64,000 bases of DNA from Chimaeribacter californicus (lineage in GTDB: Bacteria; Pseudomonadota; Gammaproteobacteria; Enterobacterales; Enterobacteriaceae). Both the position numbers and the translations under genes were made by a program. The first letter of the stretch is position 1, and each line of letters starts with the position of its first letter. Shown here one piece after another: positions 1 through 9,181 of the stretch. The notes beneath the pieces were generated by a model. That model searched no databases. It saw nothing but the letters and a program-made list of their open reading frames with translations, and was not told the origin of the DNA. The stretch spans positions 1 through 64,000 of the forward strand of contig NZ_PJZF01000016.1 of the NCBI RefSeq assembly GCF_002858675.1, read 5' to 3'.

Positions 1-53
1 CGCCGATGGTAGTGTGGGGTCTCCCCATGCGAGAGTAGGGAACTGCCAGGCAT
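1..53 (+). rRNA. rrf: 5S ribosomal RNA, 3' end only
   Basis: The first 53 bases match the 3' part of enterobacterial 5S rRNA as I know it: the GATGGTAGTGTGGGG stem, the loop-E region GAGAGTAGGGAACTGCCAGG, and the terminal CAT. The 5' part and the rest of the rrn operon lie outside the window. A strong terminator follows 15 bases downstream and no distal tRNA gene is visible after it. The call is very secure; only the exact mature end is uncertain by a base or two. Confidence 0.95.
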
Positions 54-67
54 CAAATCAAGCACGA

Positions 68-92
68 GGCCATCCGTAAGGATGGCCTTTTT
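68..92 (+). terminator. rRNA operon terminator
   Basis: A perfect 8-bp stem GGCCATCC / GGATGGCC with a GTAA tetraloop is followed by five T. It sits 15 bases after the 5S gene, where enterobacterial rrn operons end. The next 100 bases, up to mobB, hold nothing I recognise. Confidence 0.92.
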
Positions 93-196
93 GCTATGCG
101 GAAAAGCTCCGCAACCTGCTGATTTCTTACTCTTCACGCTGATCATGTCCCTCTTTTATTCCTGACGTTATGTTGTCTTGGGCACTTTGCCTGACA

Positions 197-709
197 TCAT
201 TGATGTTGCTTTAACCAATGGGCAATGAAAGTGGCAATAAGTGAAGGGTCGTTAAGATCTAACTGTGGCACTGTTACCGTCACAGGTTGATCGCTGGCCA
301 GCGCGATAACATAGTGATCGATCAGTTTATCCAGAGGTTTACCGACCGCTGCACGATAGAGCGCAATTTTAGGTACGGTTTCATGCTTAAACCCCTCAAC
401 CAGAATAAGATCGACCCTATTGCTGTCAAAACGACTGGCCAAGGAGAAGAGATCCGGCTCAGTTGATGCCTCCGGCGTCTCTGTCATTAACGCCCAACGT
501 TGCGAGCTGGCTACCATGGTTTGCAGCGCACCCGCCTTACGCAGCTCATAGCTGTCTTTACCGGGCGTATCGACATCCACATTATGGTGGCTATGTTTGA
601 TTAAGCCGACACGCACCCCACACTGCGCCAGTAAAGGAATCAATTGCTTAAGCAGCGTTGTTTTTCCCGTACCGCTGTACGCGACAATGCCCAATAGCGG
701 TATCGTCAT
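197..709 (-). CDS. mobB: Molybdopterin-guanine dinucleotide biosynthesis adaptor MobB
   Basis: MobB is a small GTP-binding protein that assists MobA in attaching GMP to molybdopterin, giving the MGD form of molybdenum cofactor. The 170-residue protein starts with the P-loop segment AYSGTGKTT (residues 10-18) and keeps the family motif EGFKHE near residue 106. The length matches E. coli MobB. Its ATG overlaps the mobA stop by four bases (ATGA), so the two are translationally coupled as a mobAB operon reading away from yihD. In E. coli mobB is dispensable for MGD synthesis. Confidence 0.93.
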   Translation of the reverse strand: MTIPLLGIVAYSGTGKTTLLKQLIPLLAQCGVRVGLIKHSHHNVDVDTPGKDSYELRKAGALQTMVASSQRWALMTETPEASTEPDLFSLASRFDSNRVDLILVEGFKHETVPKIALYRAAVGKPLDKLIDHYVIALASDQPVTVTVPQLDLNDPSLIATFIAHWLKQHQ

Positions 710-1293
710 GAGGTTCTGTCCAAAGGTGAAAGGTGCTGTAACTCAGCAGGGGTATTAATATTTTGAAAAGCCTGAGCATGGTTCTGGAAATACACCGCCT
801 GAGCACCAGCATGTTCAAAAAAAAGCATCAACTTACGATCGCCCTGCTGTAGAAATTGCATGAGCGGCGCAATCATACGCCGGTGCAGCAGGCATAAGGT
901 AGGATGGGCGCGTACACCATCGTGGGCATAGGCGACAGAAGCCTCCTGACGAGCCGACCACAAACGTTCGATCAGATCGTCCGGCAGGAAAGGGACATCA
1001 CAAGGTACGAAGGCGGCCCAGTCGGTCTCGCTGTTTTGCAGACCGGTTAATATTCCTGCCAGTGGGCCGGCAAAACCGGTAAAGGTATCGGCAAAAGTGG
1101 GATAGGCCTGGCGATACTGCTCAAGATTACGATTAGCACTGAGAATAATATGTGCCACCTGCGGCTGCAGGCGTTCAGCAACATGTTGGTAGAGCGGCTT
1201 ACCCTGGAAAGGAAGTAATCCTTTGTCATGTCCTCCCATACGCGTTGCCTGCCCGCCACAAAGTATGACCCCGGTAATCGTTGTTGGTATCAC
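706..1293 (-). CDS. mobA: Molybdenum cofactor guanylyltransferase MobA
   Basis: MobA transfers GMP from GTP to Mo-molybdopterin, making the MGD cofactor of enzymes such as nitrate and formate reductases. The 195-residue protein carries the nucleotidyltransferase signature LCGGQATRMGGHDKG (residues 11-25) and PCDVPF, the metal-binding DxP-type motif near residue 99. The length equals the family norm. It is the first gene of the leftward mobAB pair and is divergent from yihD; the 145-bp gap between them should hold both promoters, but I do not see convincing hexamers. Confidence 0.95.
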   Translation of the reverse strand: MIPTTITGVILCGGQATRMGGHDKGLLPFQGKPLYQHVAERLQPQVAHIILSANRNLEQYRQAYPTFADTFTGFAGPLAGILTGLQNSETDWAAFVPCDVPFLPDDLIERLWSARQEASVAYAHDGVRAHPTLCLLHRRMIAPLMQFLQQGDRKLMLFFEHAGAQAVYFQNHAQAFQNINTPAELQHLSPLDRTS

Positions 1294-1438
1294 GTCACTA
1301 TCTCCTGTTTACTGAGATAACGATTGTAGCGCCATGTATGCCGGAGGCGATGATTTACTTTTATTGACAACTCCCGCCCTTTCACTCAAAGGGCATCCCT
1401 GCTACTTTGTCCGTTTCCTCCAAAGCAAGGATAACGTC

Positions 1439-1708
1439 ATGAATAGCCATCGGATGAAAGAACTGATTGCGCTGCTTCAACCGGCATGGGAAAAGGATGC
1501 CGATCTTAATCTGCTGCAATTCCTGCAAAAATTGGCGCATGAGAGCGGTTTTCAGGGCGAGCTGTCTGACCTGACAGATGACACGCTGATTTATCATCTG
1601 AAAATGCGTGATAGCGATCAGTCTGAGGCGATTCCCGGCCTGAAAAAAGATTATGAAGAAGATTTTAAAACGGCTATCTTGCGGGCCCGTGGCGTCATTA
1701 AAGAGTGA
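1439..1708 (+). CDS. yihD: YihD family protein (DUF1040)
   Basis: This is an 89-residue conserved protein of unknown function, collinear with E. coli YihD and ending in the same RARGVIKE tail. The open frame begins further upstream, but I place the start at the ATG at 1439. It is preceded by AAGGATAACGTC, a good ribosome site, and gives exactly the E. coli length. An alternative in-frame ATG lies at 1454. The protein is acidic with no signal peptide or membrane segment, so it is probably cytoplasmic. It sits just ahead of srkA-dsbA, as in E. coli. Confidence 0.9.
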   Translation: MNSHRMKELIALLQPAWEKDADLNLLQFLQKLAHESGFQGELSDLTDDTLIYHLKMRDSDQSEAIPGLKKDYEEDFKTAILRARGVIKE

Positions 1709-1742
1709 CGCTCCTCTTCTTTTCTACTGAATCTTTCACCTC

Positions 1743-2741
1743 ATGAGCCCTATGCCGACAACACCTGCCTTTAATTTTCATGCTTTGACGCCGGATCTCA
1801 TTCTGGATGCATTACAGCATGTGGGTCTTTACGCTGAATCCGGCCTTACTGAACTCAATAGCTATGAAAACCGTGTTTTCCAGTTTATGGGGGAGGCACG
1901 TCAACGCTATGTCGTAAAATTCTACCGGCCGGAACGTTGGAGTGAAGCCCAGTTGCGTGAGGAGCATGCCTTTGCCGCTGAGTTAAATGAGGCTGAAATC
2001 CCGCTTATAGCGCCGTTATTGCTTGCCGGCGATACCCTGAATCACTATCACGGTTACTTTTTTGCCGTTTTCCCCAGTGCCGGCGGCCGTCAATATGAAG
2101 TAGATAATCTCGATCAGCTGGAAATGGTAGGGCGTTATCTTGGGCGGATTCACCAGATTGGGGGGAAGCAATTATTCGGGGCGCGGCCCACTATCGGGTT
2201 AGATGAATATGTCTTTCAGCCCCGGCAAGTATTGGATGCGTGTCCGTTAATTCCCCGTGCCCAGCGCCATGATTTCCTGCTGGCAGCAGATAACCTTATT
2301 AGTGCTGTTCAGCTTCACTGGCATACACAATGGCAATCCTTGCGACTGCATGGGGATTGCCACCCCGGCAATATTCTGTGGCGTGATGGCCCCTGTTTCG
2401 TTGATCTGGATGACGCGCGCAATGGCCCTGCCGTACAGGATCTCTGGATGCTGTTACATGGGGATAAAGCAGAACAACGGATCCAGCTTGATATTCTGCT
2501 GGAGGCCTATGAAGAATTCAGTGAGTTTGATCAGCGAGAACTGGCATTGATTGAGCCGCTGCGCGCTATGCGCATGGTGCATTATCTGGCCTGGGTAGCG
2601 CGTCGCTGGCACGATCCGGCTTTCCCCCGTAGCTTCCCGTGGATGACAGAAGGAAGTTTCTGGGAGAGCCAAACGGCAGCTTTCAGAGAGCAGCTTAACC
2701 AATTGCAGGAACCCCCGCTGCAATTAACGCCTATGTATTAA
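1743..2741 (+). CDS. srkA: Stress response Ser/Thr kinase SrkA (YihE/RdoA)
   Basis: SrkA is a eukaryotic-like kinase of the aminoglycoside-phosphotransferase fold that protects cells from stress-induced death. The catalytic loop [13 protein letters not shown] (about residues 201-213) is followed by the metal-binding FVDLDDA. The 332 residues compare with 328 in E. coli; an ATG at 1752 is an alternative start. It lies 34 bp after yihD and 28 bp before dsbA. In E. coli srkA and dsbA are co-transcribed under Cpx control, and the spacing here permits the same arrangement, although I could not pick out a clear CpxR box. Confidence 0.94.
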   Translation: MSPMPTTPAFNFHALTPDLILDALQHVGLYAESGLTELNSYENRVFQFMGEARQRYVVKFYRPERWSEAQLREEHAFAAELNEAEIPLIAPLLLAGDTLNHYHGYFFAVFPSAGGRQYEVDNLDQLEMVGRYLGRIHQIGGKQLFGARPTIGLDEYVFQPRQVLDACPLIPRAQRHDFLLAADNLISAVQLHWHTQWQSLRLHGDCHPGNILWRDGPCFVDLDDARNGPAVQDLWMLLHGDKAEQRIQLDILLEAYEEFSEFDQRELALIEPLRAMRMVHYLAWVARRWHDPAFPRSFPWMTEGSFWESQTAAFREQLNQLQEPPLQLTPMY

Positions 2742-2769
2742 TGGTAATATCAACGGAGAACAAGGAACT

Positions 2770-3393
2770 ATGAAGAAGATATTTTTAGCGTTGGTGGGAA
2801 TGGTGCTGGCATTCAGTGCTTCAGCCGCGCAATTTTCAAGTGGCAATCAATTTGTCACCCTGGATAAGCCGGTATCAGGAGAGCCGCAAGTATTGGAGTT
2901 CTTCTCTTTCTACTGCCCGCACTGCTACCAGTTTGAAAAGATTTACCATATCTCTGACACCATTAAAAAAAATCTCCCTCAGGGTACTAAAGTAACGAAA
3001 TATCACGTTGAGTTCCTTGGCCCATTAGGGAAAGAGATGACTCAGGCATGGGCAGTTGCTTTGGCATTGGGTGTCGAAGATAAAGTTGCTCCTCTGATGT
3101 TTGATGCCGTACAAAAAACCCAGGTGGTACAAACGGCAGATGATATTAAGAAAGTCTTTATTCAGGCAGGTGTGACGTCAGAAGAATATGACTCTGCCTG
3201 GAACAGCTTCGTGGTGAAATCCCTGGTCGTGCAACAAGAAAAAGCGGCAGCTGACATGGGTCTGCAGGGCGTGCCTTCTATCTTTGTTAACGGCAAATAT
3301 ATGGTCAAAAATGATGGCCTGGATATGAGCTCGATGGATATCTACAGCAAGCAATACTCTGATGTCGTGAATTTCCTGCTGACACAGAAATAG
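2770..3393 (+). CDS. dsbA: Thiol:disulfide interchange protein DsbA
   Basis: DsbA is the periplasmic dithiol oxidase that introduces disulfide bonds into exported proteins and is re-oxidised by DsbB. The N-terminus is a Sec signal peptide, with likely cleavage after the ASA motif near residue 19. The active site CPHC is at residues 49-52 and the cis-proline segment GVPSIFVNG lies in the second half. The length, 207, is close to E. coli (208). The start has a clear ribosome site (AAGGAACT). A strong terminator follows, so it ends the srkA-dsbA unit. Confidence 0.97.
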   Translation: MKKIFLALVGMVLAFSASAAQFSSGNQFVTLDKPVSGEPQVLEFFSFYCPHCYQFEKIYHISDTIKKNLPQGTKVTKYHVEFLGPLGKEMTQAWAVALALGVEDKVAPLMFDAVQKTQVVQTADDIKKVFIQAGVTSEEYDSAWNSFVVKSLVVQQEKAAADMGLQGVPSIFVNGKYMVKNDGLDMSSMDIYSKQYSDVVNFLLTQK

Positions 3394-3411
3394 TATTAAT
3401 GAAATGCCGCT

Positions 3412-3440
3412 AAAAAATGCCGGATTATCCGGCATTTTTT
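3412..3440. terminator. Bidirectional terminator after dsbA
   Basis: The hairpin ATGCCGG / CCGGCAT has an ATTAT loop and is flanked by six A on the left and six T on the right. It lies 18 bases after the dsbA stop and would end dsbA transcription. Confidence 0.9.
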
Positions 3441-3954
3441 ATAGCCTATTAACGAGCGCAGTGATGTTCTGCCCCGCTATTTTGGTAACCCTCTACAGCT
3501 ACCTGAAAGAGGTTATCCCCATCGTGTATTACCGGCCGGTCATGATGTGTTGTTAACAAACATCCTGGCTTCCTGTGAGAAAAGGAAATGGGTTTCGGAC
3601 GGGGAGGGAATGGAAACGATATTTATTCTGTCGATGGTTATTTAACCAAAAGAAGCAAAACAGAAATCGGCATAAAGTTATATCCACATTGGCTATTACC
3701 CCTCAAAAAAGATATCCAACGTTTTGATCGCTATCAATGCTTTGATTTATTTGAGAAAAATAACAAATTAAGCGCTTAAGAACGCAAGTGTTGCAATTGC
3801 GCGATCTTTTATGCACAAAGTTATCCACAATATTGATCCTGCGGATCATCTCGCAAATGATCGGATTGATCGCGGAGAGAGGCCGCCGAAGGTTCGCCTT
3901 TCGCGCCAGCTATGGCATCCTTAGTACATTGACCGATGACGAAAAAGAGTCGCT
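3441..3954. other. Gene-free gap dsbA-polA (yihF/yihG absent)
   Basis: This 514-base stretch separates dsbA from polA. E. coli has yihF and yihG here; neither is present. The middle (about 3580-3780) is AT-rich. It contains one open frame of 63 codons (3588-3779) with no recognisable similarity, which I do not call. The right half holds a consensus DnaA box and a run of GATC sites next to polA (see finding). polA promoter elements must lie here but are not clear to me. Confidence 0.7.
3821..3829 (+). promoter_or_regulatory. Candidate DnaA box
   Basis: TTATCCACA matches the strict consensus DnaA 9-mer. One-mismatch versions lie at 3513-3521 (TTATCCCCA) and 3680-3688 (ATATCCACA). Five GATC sites fall between 3803 and 3871. 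Binding is inference; single consensus boxes also occur by chance. Confidence 0.4.
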
Positions 3955-6750
3955 ATGGCACATATTGCAGAAAATCCCCTGATCCTGGTTGATGGGTCTT
4001 CTTATCTCTACCGCGCCTACCATGCTTTTCCACCGCTGACCAACTCTGCCGGTGAGCCGACCGGCGCCATGTATGGTGTGATCAACATGCTGAAAAGCCT
4101 GTTGCAGCAGTATCAACCCAGCCATGTTGCGGTGGTGTTTGATGCCAAGGGCAAGACATTCCGCGATGAGTTATTTGCTGAGTATAAATCGCACCGTCCC
4201 CCCATGCCGGACGATCTGCGCGCCCAGATCGAACCGCTGCATAATATGGTGAAGGCCATGGGGCTGCCGTTATTGGCGGTCTCCGGCGTGGAAGCGGACG
4301 ATGTGATCGGCACATTGGCCCTGCAGGCGGAAAAAGCGGGCCATGCGGTGCTGATCAGCACCGGGGATAAAGACATGGCCCAGTTGGTCACGCCGAATAT
4401 TACCCTGATCAACACCATGAATAATGCGATCCTCGGCCCTGAAGAAGTGATCACCAAATATGGTGTCCCTCCGGAATTGATCATCGATTTTCTGGCATTG
4501 ATGGGCGACTCCTCCGATAACATTCCGGGCGTACCCGGGGTTGGCGAAAAAACCGCTCAGGCGCTGTTACAAGGTATCGGAGGGCTGAATGCGCTCTACA
4601 GCAATCTGGATGCCATTGCCGGCCTGAGTTTCCGTGGTGCGAAAACCATGGCAGCGAAGCTGGAGCAAAACAAAGAGGTGGCGTATCTCTCCTACCAGTT
4701 AGCCACCATCAAAACTGATGTGGAGCTGGAAGTCAGCTGTGATGAGCTGAATGTCATGACTCCGGCCGCTGACGAATTGCGCGCACTGTTCCAGCATTAC
4801 GAGTTCAAGCGCTGGGCCAGCGATCTGGACGCGGGCAAGTGGCTGATCAACAAAAAAGCCCCCACCTCCGGCAGCCGTGGCGCGGATGAAATCGACATCA
4901 ACGTGCCGGTACCGGACATAGAACGCGTTCAGCTGGCACAGGATGAATACGTGACGCTGCTGACTGAGGCGGAGCTGGATGAATGGCTGGAGAAGCTCTC
5001 TGCAGCAGAGCTGTTCGCCTTTGATACGGAAACCGACTCGCTCGATACCCTGACGGCCAACCTGGTAGGCTTGTCTTTTGCTATCGAACCGGGCAAAGCG
5101 GCCTACCTGCCGGTCGGGCATGACTACATTGATGCGCCCGATCAGCTAAATCTTGAGTTGGTGCTGGAAAAGCTGAAGCCGCTGCTGGAAAGCGAAAAAG
5201 CGTTGAAAATCGGCCAGAATCTGAAGTTCGATCAGGGCGTCCTGAAGCGCTACGGCATTGAACTGCGCGGCATCGCCTTCGACACCATGCTGGAATCCTA
5301 TGTACTTGACAGCGTCTCCAGCCGCCACGACATGGATACCCTGGCCGATCGCCATCTGGGCCACACCACCGTCAGTTTTGTCGAGATCGCCGGTAAAGGG
5401 AAAAATCAGCTGACTTTCAACCAGATTGCCCTGGAGGAAGCCAGCCACTACGCGGCGGAAGATGCTGATGTCACTTTGCAGCTTCACCTTGCGATGTGGC
5501 CGAAAATTGAGGCCAGTGAAGGCCTGCCAAATGTCTTCCGTGATATTGAGATGCCCTTGGTACCGGTGTTGTCACGTATTGAACGCACTGGGGTGCTGAT
5601 CGACAAATCAATTCTGGCGGCACATTCGGTGGAACTCACCGAGCGTCTGGGTGAGCTGGAAAGCAAAGCGCATGAACTGGCGGAAGAGCCGTTTAACCTC
5701 TCCTCCACGAAACAGCTGCAGGCGATTCTGTACGATAAACAGAAACTGCCGATCCTGAAAAAGACGCCGGGCGGCGCACCGTCCACCAATGAAGAGGTGC
5801 TGGCCGAGCTGGCGCTGGATTACCCGCTGCCGAAAGTGATTCTCGAGTACCGCAGCCTGGCGAAGCTGAAATCCACCTATACCGACAAGCTACCGCAGAT
5901 GATCAATCCGGCCAGCGGCCGGGTGCATACCTCGTATCACCAGGCGGTCACGGCCACCGGGCGGCTCTCTTCCAGCGATCCGAACCTGCAGAACATCCCG
6001 GTGCGTAATGATGAAGGGCGGCGTATCCGTCAGGCCTTTATCGCGCCGGAAGGGTACAAGATTATGGCGGCGGACTACTCGCAAATTGAACTGCGCATCA
6101 TGGCGCACCTCTCGCAGGATAAAGGGCTGCTAGAGGCCTTTGCCGCCGGGGAAGACATCCACCGCGCGACCGCGGCAGAGGTGTTTGGTATGCCGCTGGA
6201 GAGCGTCACCGGCGAACAGCGCCGCAGTGCCAAAGCAATTAACTTTGGCCTGATCTACGGCATGAGCGCCTTTGGCCTGGCGCGTCAGCTGAACATCCCG
6301 CGCCATGAAGCCCAGCGTTATATGGATAAGTACTTTGAGCGTTACCCGGGCGTACTGGGTTACATGGATCGCACGCGCAAACTGGCGGCGGAAAAAGGGT
6401 ACGTCACCACGCTGGATGGCCGCCGGCTCTACCTGCCGGATATTAATTCGAAAAATGCGATGCGCCGTAAAGCGGCGGAGCGGGCAGCGATCAACGCCCC
6501 GATGCAGGGCACGGCAGCAGACATCATTAAACGTGCCATGATCGACGTAGACGCCTGGCTGCAACAGCAACAGGATCCGCATGTCCGGATGATCATGCAG
6601 GTACACGATGAACTGGTGTTTGAAGTGCATGAATCGGTTCTTGAGGCGGCGTCTGAGAAGATCCGTGCCTTGATGGAGCAGAGTATGCAGCTGGATGTGC
6701 CGTTGCAGGTTGAGGTTGGCGTAGGTGAAAACTGGGATCAGGCGCACTAA
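3955..6750 (+). CDS. polA: DNA polymerase I
   Basis: Pol I processes Okazaki fragments and fills repair gaps. All three domains are present in the 931-residue protein (928 in E. coli). The N-terminal 5'-3' flap nuclease carries [17 protein letters not shown] and [12 protein letters not shown]. The 3'-5' exonuclease begins with [11 protein letters not shown] near residue 350. The polymerase has TATGRLSS, motif A DYSQIELR, the O-helix [14 protein letters not shown], and motif [11 protein letters not shown] near the end. The start [14 protein letters not shown] aligns directly with the E. coli N-terminus. It is a stand-alone gene followed 146 bp later by spf, as in E. coli. Confidence 0.99.
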   Translation: MAHIAENPLILVDGSSYLYRAYHAFPPLTNSAGEPTGAMYGVINMLKSLLQQYQPSHVAVVFDAKGKTFRDELFAEYKSHRPPMPDDLRAQIEPLHNMVKAMGLPLLAVSGVEADDVIGTLALQAEKAGHAVLISTGDKDMAQLVTPNITLINTMNNAILGPEEVITKYGVPPELIIDFLALMGDSSDNIPGVPGVGEKTAQALLQGIGGLNALYSNLDAIAGLSFRGAKTMAAKLEQNKEVAYLSYQLATIKTDVELEVSCDELNVMTPAADELRALFQHYEFKRWASDLDAGKWLINKKAPTSGSRGADEIDINVPVPDIERVQLAQDEYVTLLTEAELDEWLEKLSAAELFAFDTETDSLDTLTANLVGLSFAIEPGKAAYLPVGHDYIDAPDQLNLELVLEKLKPLLESEKALKIGQNLKFDQGVLKRYGIELRGIAFDTMLESYVLDSVSSRHDMDTLADRHLGHTTVSFVEIAGKGKNQLTFNQIALEEASHYAAEDADVTLQLHLAMWPKIEASEGLPNVFRDIEMPLVPVLSRIERTGVLIDKSILAAHSVELTERLGELESKAHELAEEPFNLSSTKQLQAILYDKQKLPILKKTPGGAPSTNEEVLAELALDYPLPKVILEYRSLAKLKSTYTDKLPQMINPASGRVHTSYHQAVTATGRLSSSDPNLQNIPVRNDEGRRIRQAFIAPEGYKIMAADYSQIELRIMAHLSQDKGLLEAFAAGEDIHRATAAEVFGMPLESVTGEQRRSAKAINFGLIYGMSAFGLARQLNIPRHEAQRYMDKYFERYPGVLGYMDRTRKLAAEKGYVTTLDGRRLYLPDINSKNAMRRKAAERAAINAPMQGTAADIIKRAMIDVDAWLQQQQDPHVRMIMQVHDELVFEVHESVLEAASEKIRALMEQSMQLDVPLQVEVGVGENWDQAH

Positions 6751-6860
6751 ACGGCGATAACCTAAGCATTTTTTGTAATTAAGCTACATCATAAGCGGAA
6801 GATATGACGATATATGCCGCAAAAACACCGGATATTGTGTAAGTAAACTACAAAAATTTC

Positions 6861-6889
6861 TTTTGCCCTTTGAAAAAATGTTGTAGAGT
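6861..6889 (+). promoter_or_regulatory. Likely spf promoter
   Basis: TTTTGC (6861-6866) and TAGAGT (6884-6889) are 17 bp apart and lie 7 bp ahead of the first base of Spot 42. Family knowledge: E. coli spf is repressed by CRP-cAMP. The upstream TTGTGTAAGTAAACTACAAA stretch could be the operator, but only one half-site is recognisable. Confidence 0.5.
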
Positions 6890-6896
6890 TAACGGC

Positions 6897-7004
6897 GTAG
6901 GGTACAGAGGTAAGATGTTCTATCTTTCAGACCTTTTACTTCACGTAATCGGATTTGGCTGAATATTTAGCCGCCCCAGTCAGTATTGACTGGGGCGTTT
7001 TTTA
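6897..7004 (+). ncRNA. spf: Spot 42 small RNA
   Basis: Spot 42 is an Hfq-dependent RNA that base-pairs with mRNAs of secondary carbon metabolism (galK, among others) and is made when glucose lowers cAMP. The 108-base sequence begins GTAGGGTACAGAGGTAAGA and contains the unstructured target-pairing blocks. It ends in the terminator CGCCCCAGTCA / TGACTGGGGCG plus a T run. It matches the E. coli RNA almost base for base, one U shorter in the internal U stretch near 6965. Its position between polA and engB is the same as in E. coli. Confidence 0.97.
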
Positions 7005-7118
7005 TTGGGGAATTGGCAGCCCGGCCGCCATTTCCAGCCGCTTTCCCACCCGGGATCGCCAGGCATAAAAAAGACAGCCATGGGCTGTCTCTTTCGTTTT
7101 GCGGTAACGCGCCTGCGG

Positions 7119-7766
7119 TTACTCTTCTTCGTCACTCACTTCATCAGCCACGGCCGGCGGCAGTTCGCTGAACCAGGTATCCAGCTTCTGGCTCAGTTTG
7201 TCGACGCCAATCTTCTTCAGGGAAGAGAAAGCCTCTACCTGCACATCACCCATAAAGGCCAGTGCGGCTTCGCGCACCATGTTCAATTGCGCTTTGCGTG
7301 CGCCGGAGGCCAGTTTGTCGGCTTTGGTCAGCAGCACCAGTACCGGCAGATCAACTGCCACGGCCCACTGAATCATCTGCTGGTCCAGATCCTTGAGGGG
7401 ATGGCGGATGTCCATCAGCACCACCAAACCTTTCAGGCAATTACGTTTTTGCAGGTATTCACCCAGCGCCTTCTGCCATTTACGCTTCAGCTCTTCAGGC
7501 ACTTCGGCATAACCATAGCCCGGCAGGTCAACCAGGCGCAGCCCCGGCTGCAGTTCAAACAGGTTAATCAGTTGCGTACGGCCCGGTGTTTTACTGGTAC
7601 GTGCCAGGCTCTTCTGGTTTGTCAGGGTGTTCAGCGCGCTGGATTTGCCCGCGTTCGAACGCCCGGCAAATGCGACTTCAATGCCTTCATCCGCAGGCAG
7701 GTGCCGGATGTCCGGAGCACTGGTGACAAAATGGGTCACCTGATAGTTATAAGTTCGGATAGTCAA
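7119..7766 (-). CDS. engB: Ribosome biogenesis GTPase EngB (YihA/YsxC)
   Basis: EngB is an essential TRAFAC-class GTPase that assists late 50S ribosomal subunit assembly. The 215-residue protein shows G1 GRSNAGKSS (residues 35-43), G3 [10 protein letters not shown] near residue 80 and G4 TKAD near residue 143. The C-terminus is acidic (DEVSDEEE). Length and start match the family (210 in E. coli). It is transcribed leftward, convergent with spf and divergent from csrC. Confidence 0.97.
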   Translation of the reverse strand: MTIRTYNYQVTHFVTSAPDIRHLPADEGIEVAFAGRSNAGKSSALNTLTNQKSLARTSKTPGRTQLINLFELQPGLRLVDLPGYGYAEVPEELKRKWQKALGEYLQKRNCLKGLVVLMDIRHPLKDLDQQMIQWAVAVDLPVLVLLTKADKLASGARKAQLNMVREAALAFMGDVQVEAFSSLKKIGVDKLSQKLDTWFSELPPAVADEVSDEEE

Positions 7767-7891
7767 AATGTTGTCTCCGTAAGGCTAAATATCTCTGGCT
7801 GGCGATTATAACTGCATCGTTACCAAAAGCGGCATGTTTGTGGCTTTTAATCCCTGTAGGCGGCGTAAATGCAGGCATTTGGCGGGTGGCG

Positions 7892-7907
7892 TGTAAGCGA
7901 TCTGCCA
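7892..7907 (+). promoter_or_regulatory. Possible UvrY site upstream of csrC
   Basis: TGTAAGCGATCTGCCA resembles the imperfect palindrome I recall for UvrY (TGTAAGAGATCTCTTACA); the left half matches well and the right half poorly. It lies about 100 bp ahead of the likely csrC start. BarA-UvrY drives csrB and csrC in E. coli, so the location fits. Low certainty. Confidence 0.35.
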
Positions 7908-7999
7908 TTCGTTCCGGCGGCTTTAACTGATAATTTCGGTTTATTTAATTATAAAACCAATCAGCTCAATGAATTAATGGATCGGCATACTCTCTCCCC

Positions 8000-8375
8000 G
8001 CTACCGGCTGGGTTGAGACGAAGCGCCACCGGCGTAAAGTGTTCTCCAGCAGGATGCTTCAGGAGGCGCAGGCGCGCGCGACATTCCCCCCGTAAGGACA
8101 TGGGGTAGGTAAGGAGAGCCGGCAAGGTATGCCGCCAGGTTGCCGGGAGGGCACCCTTCAGGAAAAGGCACACCGGGAAGGTGTGGGCAGGATGCACAGG
8201 AGACGGCCGGTGCAGGATAACACCGGTACAGGGAGCACCTATGGACAGGGTCTGACAAGGAGGTGCCTTCTGCCCGGAATAAGGGAATAGTGCCGGGTGG
8301 CAGGGCAAAAACAGCGCTTCCCTGATAAGGAAGCAGATAAAAAGGCGCCGGGGCCTCCTGCCGCCTTTTTTCTTT
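8000..8375 (+). ncRNA. csrC: CsrC, CsrA-sequestering small RNA
   Basis: CsrC sequesters the translational regulator CsrA through repeated GGA motifs. This stretch, in the conserved engB-yihI interval, holds 16 GGA motifs on the + strand between 8050 and 8335. Several sit in loops or single-stranded spacers of clear stems: CACACC(GGGAA)GGTGTG at 8169-8185, CCGGTG / CACCGG with AGGA in the loop at 8207-8226, and GCTTCC / GGAAGC at 8316-8334. It ends in a terminator, AAAAAGGCG / CGCCTTTTT, at about 8338-8372, like E. coli csrC. The 5' end is estimated from a possible -10 TACTCT (7988-7993). If right, the RNA is about 370 nt, longer than the roughly 245 nt of E. coli. Confidence 0.83.
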
Positions 8376-8441
8376 GTCCGCTTTCTGCTAGATTCCGCCG
8401 CAATTCTATACTGAAATGATTTCCCCCTGAGAGCAGATGCC

Positions 8442-8996
8442 ATGAACCAGCCATCCAAAACGCCACGTGTAAAAGCCGCGGCACCCCACACCAAAAATAA
8501 GAAAAAAAGTCGTGTCGAGCTGGATTTAGAGGCCCGCGATCGTAAGCGTCAGAAAAAGCGCCGCGGCCATGCACCCGGTTCTCGCGCTACCGGGGAGACC
8601 GATCAGAAAAAAACCGCAACCCAGGAGAAACGCGACCCGCGCCTGGGCAGTAAAAAAGCGGTTCCGTTGGTGGTAGAAACGGTTTACGGCAATACCCCGA
8701 AAAAAGCCGCCAAAACGCAGAAAGAGGCCAAACCGCGTCTGGCACCGGAAGAGGAACTCACCCTGCTGGAGAACGATCCGCGTCTGGATGCCCTGCTGGA
8801 TAAACTGGACGACGGCGAAACGCTGAGCGCGGAAGATCAGGCATTTGTCGACCAGACGCTGGATCGCATTGATGTGTTGATGGAGCTGTTAGGCATTGAA
8901 CTGGGCGACGATGAAGACGACATCATTGACGAAGAAGAGCCGAAAGAAGATATGTACCAGTTGCTCAAGCGCGGAAACCCGAAAGACACCCATTAA
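8442..8996 (+). CDS. yihI: Der GTPase-activating protein YihI
   Basis: YihI stimulates the GTPase Der (EngA) and so tunes 50S ribosome assembly. The 184-residue protein (169 in E. coli) has the expected bipartite look. A very basic N-terminal half ([22 protein letters not shown]) is followed by a compact acidic helical half containing [21 protein letters not shown], with a strongly acidic tail. The ATG at 8442 follows CTGAGAGCAGATGCC, and the gene begins about 70 bp after the csrC terminator. The next ORF starts four bases after its stop. Confidence 0.93.
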   Translation: MNQPSKTPRVKAAAPHTKNKKKSRVELDLEARDRKRQKKRRGHAPGSRATGETDQKKTATQEKRDPRLGSKKAVPLVVETVYGNTPKKAAKTQKEAKPRLAPEEELTLLENDPRLDALLDKLDDGETLSAEDQAFVDQTLDRIDVLMELLGIELGDDEDDIIDEEEPKEDMYQLLKRGNPKDTH

Positions 8997-8999
8997 TCC

Positions 9000-9176
9000 A
9001 TGCGCTGGATTATCCCGGTAATAACCCTGCTGCTTATGTGTTATTTGGCAGGGTTATTGGGTAAACTATGGCGGCTCTCGCAACGTAAAGCCCGTTTGCG
9101 CAGCGCCTCCGTGGCCAGGCAGGTGAGTCGCTCACCCTTTCTCCGACCCGGCAGGCAACGATACCGGAAGGAGTAA
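9000..9176 (+). CDS. Unrecognised 58-residue membrane-anchored small protein
   Basis: This ORF runs from the ATG at 9000, three bases after the yihI stop, to TAA at 9174-9176. The product has an N-terminal hydrophobic segment (about residues 4-21, IIPVITLLLMCYLAGLL). A strongly basic, arginine-rich tail follows, so a single-pass N-in or N-anchored inner-membrane peptide is likely. Its last codons contain the GGAAGGAG ribosome site of hemN, whose ATG lies five bases after this stop. No clear ribosome site precedes it, so it may be coupled to yihI. I do not recognise the family. It could be the shortened remnant of a longer DUF protein, or simply leader DNA. Confidence 0.5.
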   Translation: MRWIIPVITLLLMCYLAGLLGKLWRLSQRKARLRSASVARQVSRSPFLRPGRQRYRKE

Positions 9177-9181
9177 ATGAG

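Noticed and set aside
1334-1438. Longer N-terminus of yihD
   Set aside because: No ribosome site at the upstream ATG; the downstream ATG gives the exact 89-residue family length.
3588-3779. 63-codon ORF between dsbA and polA
   Set aside because: AT-rich, no recognisable family, no good ribosome site; the interval behaves as non-coding.
7005-7811. 268-codon ORF on the + strand
   Set aside because: It runs antisense through engB and begins inside Spot 42; a mirror of engB codon bias.
8001-8574. Several minus-strand ORFs of 85-177 codons over the engB-yihI gap
   Set aside because: They are antisense to csrC and the start of yihI; the RNA structure and GGA motifs explain the region.
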